This document shows, in pieces, positions 37,943 to 48,500 of a stretch of 64,000 nucleotides of DNA. Source of the DNA: Crambe crambe (Eukaryota; Porifera; Demospongiae; Poecilosclerida; Crambeidae); NCBI GenBank assembly GCA_963924555.1, contig OZ004591.1, positions 6,324,001 through 6,388,000 on the forward strand, in the 5' to 3' direction. Each line of letters starts with the position of its first letter. Position 1 is the first letter of the stretch. The notes under the pieces were generated by a model. It was not told where the DNA came from. It saw only the letters and a program-made list of their open reading frames with translations, and did not search any database. The position numbers were made by a program, and so were the translations under genes.

Positions 37943-39599
37943 TTAGTGTTGGTGTGATGAGGTGGAAGGGCCTATGGTGAGGTCATCTTTCTTCTTGCTT
38001 CCCATATCTTTTCCACTGCTGGCCACAGAACTAGCTTGAGAGGATGCTTTGGATGGAGCTTGGGAGGACTACTTTAGATCTAGACACGGACTATACAAGT
38101 GAGCTGGTACTGCTGCAAGGAGATGCACCTACAAACAAACAAATGTTGATCATTTAGCTACCTCGTCCATCATTCATCTGTCCTGACAATACCTGCTTTG
38201 GGAGTAGAAGCTGTTGAGCCCCTACTTGTTGATCCTATATCCACTCTATTTGTTGGAAAGGGAGAACCACCCCTATAAAGAGATAATTCACAATCTGAAC
38301 TACAGCATCAAGGAGGAGTTTACATAGCTCTGATGATTCTTATGTATGCACTGACCTTCCTGAAACAGAGGAAACTGAGCTCCTTGCAGAAGAGAGTGCA
38401 GAGCTAGCCCTACTTCCTGAGGGTGAAGGTGGGGGAGGGAGGCCTGCCTGAGAGAACAGGAGCTGCAGAGTGGGTACAACCTCGTGGTTGTGGGATGCAA
38501 GTGTTCCCAACAGTTGTGCAATGTCTGCTCCAAAGTCCCTCAGCACTCGTAGTTCAATATCCTTCTGGACGTGGGAGGGGTTGATTCCACGCACCTCTTC
38601 CTTGGCCCCAAGCTCCTTCACCATTTTAGCAATCTGAAATCATACAATGTTATTATGAATCTCCAAAAGGATATGGAACTAAAAGTATAGCTAATTATAG
38701 GGACTTCCTCTTCAATTATCACTTTGTTTTCACCCCTGAATAACTAAATCCACATTACCTGTAGAGAAACTCTTTCATGCTTTCATCCGATTCCTTTATG
38801 AGAAGAGCAAGTGTATTCTGCTTGCCTTCAAGATTTGAGCCTCGTCAGCGTTCAGAGAGGACAAGGTTCTCTCCATGACCTGTGTAATTGTGAGTCATTA
38901 CCAAGTACATAAGGAAACGATTCAAATGACAGTGTTATGACTAAAGCAGTGATGTAATAGAGTTAAAGTCAAAATACACTAATACCAGAAATTCCCCTGA
39001 AGTTACGTGGAGTGAATTTGAAGGGGGAAAGTTCATTCAATTTGCCTCATAGTTTTAATTATACAGTTAATTATGTACTTTCATATCATCTTGTATTTGG
39101 TTCTCTTCTGCCTGACCCGGTCCTGAGTTGCCCTCCACTGTCCCTCCAGAGTCTTAAGTTGTTCCACTTTATCGGCTTCGGGAGACAGGGTTGAAATATA
39201 AAAGATGTGCGTGGACCACACACTCAAGTAGTACCTGATTTATCTACTTTGGATAAACTCTTTCTAAAGGATGTGTTCTTAGAGTTCATCAAGAGAAGTT
39301 TATTCTCCATAGATATAAAAATTATAAAATGCCAGTTAGAGTCGATCCTAACCAACACAAGTGAGTTATCTTTTCCTTTTAAGTGGTTAGTGTACATACC
39401 CCAAGCATGATATCAAAGAAGCCCTACACAACATTATACTCCATACCCACCTGATTTTCTTTTCTGTCTTTTTGATTTTTGCGTCCAGCTCGTCTCCCCT
39501 TCTCTGCAACTCTTCCCTCTCCTGAGCTGCCTTGATGACGTAGTAGGCCTGGGAGTGTTGCTCCTCCCCCTCTGGGGGTTCATTGCCACCGTCACTATC
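37943..39599 (-). pseudogene. CCDC39 3'-end pseudogene, second copy
   Basis: This is nearly identical to the copy at 14357-16015, including the shortened last exon, the about 10 bp loss in the LEAKQNT exon equivalent and the one-base loss giving MNPQRGRS. Shared lesions mean it was already a pseudogene when the unit was duplicated. An additional loss here removes GCCTTCAGAT-like bases in the exon near 38780. Exons 1-12 are absent. Confidence 0.85.
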
Positions 39600-40409
39600 A
39601 TCACCGTCGCCATCGCTTTGACCCCAGACAAGTAAAGAAACAACAGTCAGAAACGCTCAGTAAGTAGGAGAAATGGAGCAAGGATGGAATCCGTATAATG
39701 GTTATCTAGTCAGGTAAGAGACTCATCCACCAGAAAGAGTAAGTCCCTGCCATTAATTTAATTATATCATAATTACATATTAGTCCTCACCCATATTAAA
39801 GGGGACAGGAAGTATGAGTCTAGCTTCTAAAATAAAATCATGTTAGTGATTGAACAAGTCTACAAAGTTAATCTGGTGTGAGTTAATAAAGTCACACTTC
39901 TATTTCACTCTCATGACGTGAAATCACCCACCACCATTATTGGATTTGGAGAAACAAATCCAGTGGGTATTTTGATGAACATGCTATTACCTCACGTTCT
40001 TATTCCATGAGTTGATCCATAGAGATCTTTCAGATTGTAGTTGAGTCAGTTTGTTCAGGGATGGGATGGGATGCATAGCTTGCAACCAACTTGATACTGC
40101 ATCTGGGAATTTAATGAATAGGGTCATCCCCATAATGGCAGTTGAGGGGTGTAGAGGTAGGAGAGGTACATGAGGTAACATATTTCCATCTTTTTTGTAG
40201 TGATTACCTTCCCCATGGCTTCACCTAACAGAGATACTTAAGAAGCATGCTAAATCATGCATTGTTAATAATCATACCACCTCTCTCTTCCATAGGGCCA
40301 CGAATTCAAGTGCTTTTATTACAGGTAAAAGGTCGTCAAAGTAATAATCAGTGCATGCGCAGTGGGGTACGGGTGGGGCTCGATTGCTTGCTAGCTACAC
40401 GATCGTACG
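39600..40409. promoter_or_regulatory. Duplicated linker and upstream motif pair before kelch copy D
   Basis: Non-coding, and closely similar to 16016-16850. Near its end AAAAGGTCGTC (about 40327-40337) and GGGTGGGGC (about 40371-40379) repeat the motif pair seen upstream of the other copies. Confidence 0.45.
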
Positions 40410-41028
40410 ATGAGTGAGCATGAACCCTCTCCTCGCTCGTGCACTTTTACTGCTCCGGTAGATGGAAAGTTATATCTTTATGGAGGAAAAACGGATGATT
40501 TCGGTGAGAGGAAGAAACGACCTGAATCCAGTAAAGATCTAGAAATCTTCGACCCCAAACTGGAGACATGGAGACATTTTACTACTAAAGGACATCCTCC
40601 CCCTCTGCTGTATCATGGCGCCTGTGCATCCTCAGGTCGACACCATCTCTACATGTATGGTGGGCATGATGAATCATCACCTCATAATTCTCTTTATCAG
40701 TTAGACACTTGAACTTTCGTGGACAGAATTGTCATCATCAGACAGAGCTGATAATCCGAGGAAGAAGATTGGATGTAGGATGGTGTGCTATGGACAGAAG
40801 TTAGTATTATTTGGAGGCAGGTGTGACACTACTGGGCCCACTCAGCCAGGTGCTGGATATGAGTCTGATGAATTTGGATCAATGTATACTAATGAGCTGC
40901 ACACCTTTGACCTGAATGAAGGTGAGGGAGTCCTAATAAGAGTTGTTACCATCAGCCCCGCTCAGGGCTGGCTGTGCCAGATTACACTACCACCTCATTG
41001 CACCTGCCGCTGAGTTGGTACGTTTCAG

Positions 41029-41206
41029 TACAGTGGATTGCAGTGATCTTGCAACATGAAATTCAGAACACCAAACCAAAATTTACATAGCCTCCTTTCA
41101 AAGGACTTAATTGTGGCTTTAGAGTTGGGCTACTTAAAAGGAAGCTATGTAAATTTTGGTTTGGTGTTCTGAATTTCATGTTGCAAGATCACTGCAATCC
41201 ACTGTA
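41029..41206. mobile_element. Hairpin MITE in kelch copy D (same insertion as in copy B)
   Basis: Orthologous by position and sequence to 17473-17648. Arms begin TACAGTGGATTGCAG and end CTGCAATCCACTGTA. It was inserted before B and D separated. Confidence 0.8.
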
Positions 41207-41371
41207 CTGTCCATTGCAGGTTGGTTGTCAGGAAGGTTAGGGGGATAGGTGGATAAAGTTTGTCCTATGGTTTACACAACTGCATGGATTGAATAGGACA
41301 TAAAAGGTTAGGTCCTTGTAAGCCACTACCTATTTCTCATTCCTTGTGGACAACCATCCTGAAATCTACAG
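41207..41371. mobile_element. 165 bp TIR element unique to kelch copy D
   Basis: Its ends CTGTCCATTGCAGG and CCTGAAATCTACAG are imperfect inverted repeats that continue inward (TGGTTGTC). It is flanked by TA on both sides. Copy B has the empty site CCACTGTACCTTTGC at 17641-17655. The insertion therefore entered next to the hairpin MITE after B and D diverged, with a TA target duplication as in Tc1/mariner elements. Confidence 0.75.
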
Positions 41372-43087
41372 TACCTTTGCAACAAGCCTAGAGCACACTA
41401 AACCTCAAGTTTATACTGGAACTATTGTACTGGTACTTTGATGGAGTAGTGGAATGATGGATTAGTGTAAACTGTGGCTTGGGTAATCTGCTTCCTCTGT
41501 TGCAAAGGTGACACACACTAAGACCATTAGGCCACTATTTGTTGATCATAAGTTTCTCATCAGATCATCAGATGGTTTTGTTCATAGTATAAGGCATTAT
41601 GTCATTATTCTATTCAGTCATTTTCTTGGAAAAACCACAGGAGTTGGTACAGTCAGAAGTGATGGTAATTATAATGGCCAAATCCTGTAGATAGAGTAAA
41701 CTAATACGGACAGGGTTGTTGTAATCAACCAATAGTGTCCTTACAAGAAGAAAAAGACTGTCTTGACATTATGCTGTGGCATGACTTTACTTTGTGAGGT
41801 GCATGACTGACCCGCAATATAAAATGCCCTTAACTCAGAGAAGGATGGGATTAATGAGGCTTCAGTGTAATTATTGAGGTATGGTTGATTAATGACAGAC
41901 TCATGTGTAAGTCACATGACACAGACAATGTGACACTGTCATATATTGGCCTGTAGTCAAGGAGCTACAGAGGTGTTGGAAGCAAGATTCAATTGGTCAG
42001 GCCCAAATTTGAAATGTAATCCCACAGACCACTGAAGCTCGGGCATCTTTCTTTTGTTTTAGATTGATAGCTACTTAATAATAACTCCAATTTAATATTG
42101 GTCAGGCCTGGGCCTGACTGGCCTGACCTGTTCCACCGCCTATGAGCTACATGTTAGCTGCTCAATCAGGTAACTCATGATTTTTCTGAAGATCTCAAGT
42201 AGATATTTACTTTTGGCATGATGATGAATCGCCTAGCCTTGTACAGGCTCTCGGTACCCTCAGGTACAAGGCTATATAAATCACATGACTTGATCACTGG
42301 TGGGAGTAATAAGAGTGTAATTGTTTCCTTAGGGACATGATCCTCCCCTACAGTCAGTGGTACAAGGCCCCCTCCCTGTAGTGCTTTCTCCTTCACCATG
42401 GTGGATGACCATCATGCTGTGCTGTTTGGTGGGCGTGTCTCAGGACAAAGGCGGACTAATGATGTGTACATCCTGGACTTGGAGAGAATGGTAAGTGTTC
42501 TTGGATGTGCTAGGTCCTGTTTTACTTTGTGGCTTTAACTACATGGTTGTCATGCAGTGAGGGTGTGCCACTAAAAGACCCTATGATGCATTCATGATTA
42601 TTTTTGCTCTCTTACAGCATTGGAGAAAGCTGGTCCTTCAGCAGGAGGGAGGACCCTTTCCAGTTCAGAGAGATTGCCATACTGCTGTCTGTCTTGGGTA
42701 TGGTGGGGACAACCCCCAAATTCTAGTAATTGGGGGATTTAGTGGTTGTGTTGACCTGAGTGATGCATGGATGCTGGATGTGAATATCAGGAGGTGGAGA
42801 GAGGTGAGTTTTTAAGTGGTGGTTAATGAAGTCTTGGTATATGAAGCATGCAAAGAACCAGTTGTAAGTCCAGCCTGCATCTTGCAAGTCCACTATTTTT
42901 TCTAGCTCTTGAGTTATAGGCCATAGTAAGTAAGTTACAAGTTACAAGCTTTCCTCAATAAACACATGTCCAATGTCATGCATGTTTCCATAAGTATAAT
43001 AATACATGGCCACTAATGGCTACATGATCTGAATGAACAAAATTCACTAAAATTAATTTTAGTAGCCACTATCTGTATGCTTGTTAT

Positions 43088-43456
43088 CAGGGGTGGAGAC
43101 AGCTACTGAAAAGTGAGGGGGCAGAGATTTTTTGTACCATATAGCATGCGCAAAGCGCGCCATCTAGGGAGGTCTGGGGGCATGCCCCCCCAGGAAATTT
43201 CAGGGTCCAATTAGAAGCAATCTGGTGCAATCTGAGGAGGTTTTATGTTAAAATTCTAAGACCAGAAATTTCAAGTGTTGAGTAGCTAGGAGTGTTTGGG
43301 AACCAAAAGAATGAATATCAGTAAAACACAAAGTCTGTTAGTGATAAGAATGTTAATAATAATATCATGCATATATATGCATATCACATAAAGTGGGGGG
43401 GGGGGGGGGGGGGGGGGGGCTCAAGCCCCCCTGCCCCCCCTAGTTCTCCACCACTG
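43088..43456. mobile_element. hAT-like non-autonomous element in kelch copy D
   Basis: Same insertion as 19244-19576, with ends CAGGGGTGGAG and CTCCACCACTG flanked by GTTAT. It contains a G run of about 30 bases, longer than in copy B, which may be unreliable in the assembly. Confidence 0.6.
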
Positions 43457-45548
43457 GTTATGCTACAAATTCAGCACCAAGAAAATCGGTGATCTAGAAG
43501 ACTTAATCAATTGCTACCACATGATTTAGTAACCCTCAAACCCTTGCAATTCCACTTGAGCCCCAAATCATGTGTACTGACCTCCTAAACAGTCCTGTAA
43601 CATGCAGACACACATAATTGCACTGATAATTAGATTGCATGAAGTCTTCAACTTGATCACATGCCTCTATTGCCCTTTAAATGATAATAGATGTCTTTAC
43701 CCGAGGGTCACCAGCTGAAAAGAGGGGGTCACTGTGCTGCTGCCTTCACCATGTGTCCAGGACTGACAGAAGTTGTCATATTTGGAGGATACAATCCACA
43801 AAAAATATCTGAGACTTCTGTGCTGCGATTTGGTGAGTATTATTAGATGCCATTATTCCACACACTTGCTGACCACTTTCAACATTATACAAATACTCCT
43901 ATAGAACCAATAATTAATGGTGACTGTATTTTTGTGCAATGATCAACACATTAACAAGGACATCAATTTCACTGCATGGAATGATTCTGATAACCCAGTG
44001 TATCATGAATTTATGTGCCGTTTGCTATGAACATGCATAAAACCACAACACTCAAAAATCACAAGAATTGAATGATAACAATATTCATATTCCACATTAT
44101 GACAATTATGATGTGATGTTGGCAATAGTTATCCACTCAACTTACTAGTTGCATGCACGGTCATTCTGAATAATTATTCTTCACAGAGTACCGAGAGAGT
44201 GCCTCCACTGGTGAGTGGGTGCTGACTGATGTAGCTGGTATGAGTCAGCTAGGAACAAGGGAGAGGATCACAGAGAAGAATGCAAAGAAGAGTGAAAGAT
44301 TAGCAGCTAAATCATCTACTCCCATCACTCAGGAATCTGCTGAAATGATAACGAAACTGGAGCAGAGGGTCCAAGAAGCTGAAGAATATGCCAGAGAAGC
44401 TGAAAGAAGGATGACAGAAGCTGAAGAGAGATCTAGAATTGCTGAAAGGAGACTTGGTGAGGCAGAGAGAGGAGTGCAAGCATCTGAAGAAAGAGCTGGA
44501 GAGTTGGAAAGGAGATTGGATGAGGCAGAGAAAAAATTCCAGCAGTCTGAAGAGAGGGTAGCAGAATGTGAAGATCAACTACATCGACTTGAGACCCAGT
44601 GGGTGGTGAGGAGGGAAGAGATCCAGCTGACAGGATCAGAACTGGGGAGAGGGGGTTGGGCTACTGTTAGTGTTGCTACATTTAGAGGAATGAAAGTGGC
44701 TGCTAAATCCATCCACCGACAGATCATCTCACGGCACAACAAGCGACTCTTCAAACGAGAAATGAACATGGCCGCCAGAATACGTCATCCCAACTTAATC
44801 CAGTTTGTTGGAGCCACACTCGAAGGGGAGATGATTATCTTGATGGAACTGATGCCCACCAGTTTGAGGAGAGAGCTGGAGAGAGATTACATGCCGACCC
44901 CAACAGTAGTGTCTTCTATTAGCCTGGATGTGGCCAGGGCCCTCAACTACCTCCACAAGATGCGGCCTGACCCAATCATCCATCGTGATATCAGCAGTGC
45001 TAATGTCCTCCTTGAATCATTACCAAATGAACGCTGGAGAGCCAAAGTCACCGACTATGGATCAGTCAACCTCCAACAGCAACTGGAAACTGTAGGTCCT
45101 GGCAACCCAACATATGCTGCCCCTGAAGCCAATGACCCTCGCCTGCAGTCCCCCAAGATGGACATCTTCAGCTTTGGCATTCTTCTCATTGAGATGTTGA
45201 CTGGTGAACTGCCTCCCTCGGATGAGAGACGTCGAGTAATGGGCACCATACATCATCGTCAACTGTTAGCACTTATTCAGAGGTGCTTGAACCAACGAAG
45301 TGAAAATCGACCAAATGCCTCCAACATCATATCTGAACTGGAGCAGTGAAACTAAAAAGTTAGGTATTTAGATATTTTATATTAGTGCCTTAATTGTTGT
45401 TTTGATCCCCTAGAAATTATCTCAACTTTTGTTGTTATTTTGATCTCTTGTTTTTATTGGATTGTATTTATAATTTTATAACTTTTATCTTTATCATAAT
45501 TATGACTATTAATAGTGTGTTGGTATGACAACTAATAGTGCAATCTGA

Positions 45549-48500
45549 TTAGTGTTGGTGTGAGGAGGTCGAAGAGGAAGGGCCTATGGTGAGATCTAGG
45601 TCATCTTTCTTCTTGCTTCCCTTACTCTTTCCACTGCTGGCCACAGAACTGGCTCGAGAGGATGCTTTGGATGGGGCTTGGGAGGACTGCTTGGAACTTG
45701 TTTTAGATCTAGACATGGGGACTTTGGAATGTACAAGTGAGCTGGTACTGCTGCAAGGAGAAGCACCTATAAACAAACAAACAGTGTTAATCATCTTGCT
45801 ACTTCATCCATCACGACATTACCTGCTTTAGGAGTAGAAGCTGTTGAGCCCCTACTCGTTGATCCTATATCCACTCTATTTGTTTGAAAGGGAAAACCAC
45901 CCCTATAAAGAGATAATTGAAAATCTGAACTACAGCATCAATTTACATAGCTCTAATGATTCTTGTGTATGTCTATAAGAGCACTTACCTTCCCGAAACA
46001 GAGGAAACTGAGCTCCTTGCAGAAGAGAGTACAGAGCTAGCCCTACTTCCTGAGGGTGAAGGTGGGGGAGGGAGGCCTGCCTGAGAGAACAGGAGCTGCA
46101 GAGTAGGTACAACCTCGTGGCTGTGGGATGCAAGTGTTCCCAACTGTTGTACAATGTCTGCTCCAAAGTCCCTCAGCACTCGCAGTTCAATATCCTTCTG
46201 GACGTGGGAAGGGTTGATTCCACACACCTCTTCCTTGGCCCCAAGCTCCTTCACCATTTTAGCAGTCTGAAATCATACAATGTTATTATGAATCTCCAAA
46301 AGGATATGGAACTAAAAGTATAGCTAATTATAGGGACTTCCTCTTCAATTATCACTTTGTCCTGAATAACTAAATCCACATTACCTGTAGAGAAACTCTT
46401 TCATGCTTTGCCTTCAGATCATCCGATTCCTTCATGAGAAGAGCAAGTGTATTCTGCTTGGCCTCAAGATCTGAGGATATTTTAGCCTCGTCAGCATTCA
46501 GAGAGGACAAGGTTCTCTCCATGACCTGTGTAATTGTGAGTCATTACGAAACGATTCAAATGACAGTGTTATGACTAAAGCAGTGATGTAATAGAGTTAA
46601 AGTCAAAATACACTCAATACTATCAGTACTAGGAATTTCCCTGGAGTTACGTGGAGTGCCTCATAGTGTTAATTATACAGTTAATGCATGTACTTTCATA
46701 TCATCTTGTATTTGACGGACATTAGTTCTCTTCTGCTTGACCCGGTCCTGAGTTGCCCTCCGCTGTCCCTCCAGAGTCTTAAGTTGTTCCACTTCATCGG
46801 CTTTGAGAGACAGGGGGAAAATATAAAAGATATGCATGGACCATACACTCAAGTAGTACCTGATTTATCGACTTTGGATAGACTCTTTCTAAAGGATGTG
46901 TTCTTAGAGTTCATCAAGAGAAGTGTATTCTCCATAGCTCTAAAAAAATTAATGTCAGTTAGAGTCGATCCTGACCAACACAAGTTAGTTGGCCTTTCCT
47001 TTGAAGTGGTTAGTGTATATACCCCCAGAATGATGTCAAAGAAGCCCTACACAACTTTATACTCCATACCCACCTGATTTCCTTTTCTGCCTTTTTTATT
47101 TTTGCGTCCAGCTCATCTCCCCTTCTCTGCAACTCTTCCCTCTCCTGAGCTGCCTTGATGACGTAGTAGGCCTGGGAGTGCTGCTCCTCCCCCTCTGGGG
47201 GGTTCATCGCCACCGTCACTATCTCATAGCGATTACGCAACTTATCAATCTTTGAAATACGCTCATGAAGTTCAGCACTGAAGGATGATAGAGAATGTAT
47301 GGATCAACCATTCATGTATTAGTAGCAATAATAGTTACTCCATGTGAGTTGGACTGGAATGTTAGTCATGATTGCACACTAAAGTCAATGAGTGCAAAAC
47401 TCATTTATTTATTTCTTACGAGATGGTCATCCTTTCCGAATCGCAGGCTTTGATTTGAGCCTTCAACATATCTTTATGGACTGCAATTTCACGCATCCTT
47501 TCAGACATAGCCTGTGATAAAGAAGGATTAGGCATTTTAGCCTCCCTACATGCTAATTTGCTTACAGTATCAAGCTGTAGCTTCCTCTTGCCCAGAGAAT
47601 GGACATCATCAGCATGAGCATAGAGGTGGTCCCTAAGCCGCTTCACTTGTAGCTTGATGATATTTTCATCCACCATTTTATCCTAAGTATTGAAATGGGT
47701 AATGTGATCTTAGATTAGAACCAATTTATCCTACAGCCAGCCCTGGTAATGGTTGCCTTGCTCACCTGCTTGATTGCTATGACTTTCTTCAGTTCCCTTT
47801 GAGTTGTATCAATGTGCAGATTGATTTCATCTAAAAAATTAAAAATAGAATTCACAGTACACCCAGTCAAAATAATCCATTCATCAAATGGCACACCAGA
47901 CACCAGTAGACCACACACACACAGTCACCCCTTGGCTCTCTCTGTGTGTATAAATAGGCACCGTTATAATCTACTTTACACTTTCAGTATTACATATCAT
48001 ACGAGGAAATATAGGCTGGATCTTCCCTTGTATGTTATTTTTCTGCTCTTTGTGGTGTGTAAGCTGACATACTTATCTTGTCTTCCTGAGCGAGTTTCTT
48101 CTTGAGACTCTTCTCGATGTCTCTGTTCACTCGACGCAAGTCCTCCTGCACCCTCTTCAGTTGGCTCCGAATCAGCTGCTCCTCCCCATGCTGTCTCATC
48201 CAGTCTTGATCTAATTCCTATGAAACACGACAGCATGAAATTAACTTTCATCTTCTAGTAAGAATAAAAGAAATAACTAAAACTGAAAATTCGATTAAAC
48301 CTATGTGGGAATATCCTATACCTCTATGGTGGAAACTGAATCCACCACAAATTTTTTTTCACACATGCAAACTAAAAGCAAGTCTCACCTTTAGTTTCTC
48401 ATTGAGTATTTCCATCTCCTCTCCAGTTCTCTCCCCCTCCATGCGGTTGAGCCTATGCTGGAGCTGTTGCAGTCCAAAGTCTTGTGTGTATAAAATCTCT

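Larger units (their letters stand above)
40410..45349 (+). pseudogene. Kelch-coiled coil-kinase, copy D (exon 1 broken, kinase intact)
   Basis: Exon equivalents are 40410-40921, 42333-42490, 42618-42803, 43691-43832 and 44187-45349. In exon 1 the codon after QLDT is TGA (40710-40712) where copies A and C have AGA, and two bases are missing just downstream (CTTTCGTGG for CTTTAACGTGG). The full-length kelch frame is therefore lost. The last exon remains open and encodes an intact kinase with VAAK, HRDISSANVLL, DYG and APE. Its coiled coil is about 34 residues shorter than in A and C. A kinase-only product from an internal start is conceivable but unsupported. Confidence 0.75.

Noticed and set aside
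43395..43438. G-quadruplex-like function for the long G run in copy D
   Set aside because: Homopolymers of this length are unreliable in assemblies, and the same element in copy B has a much shorter run.
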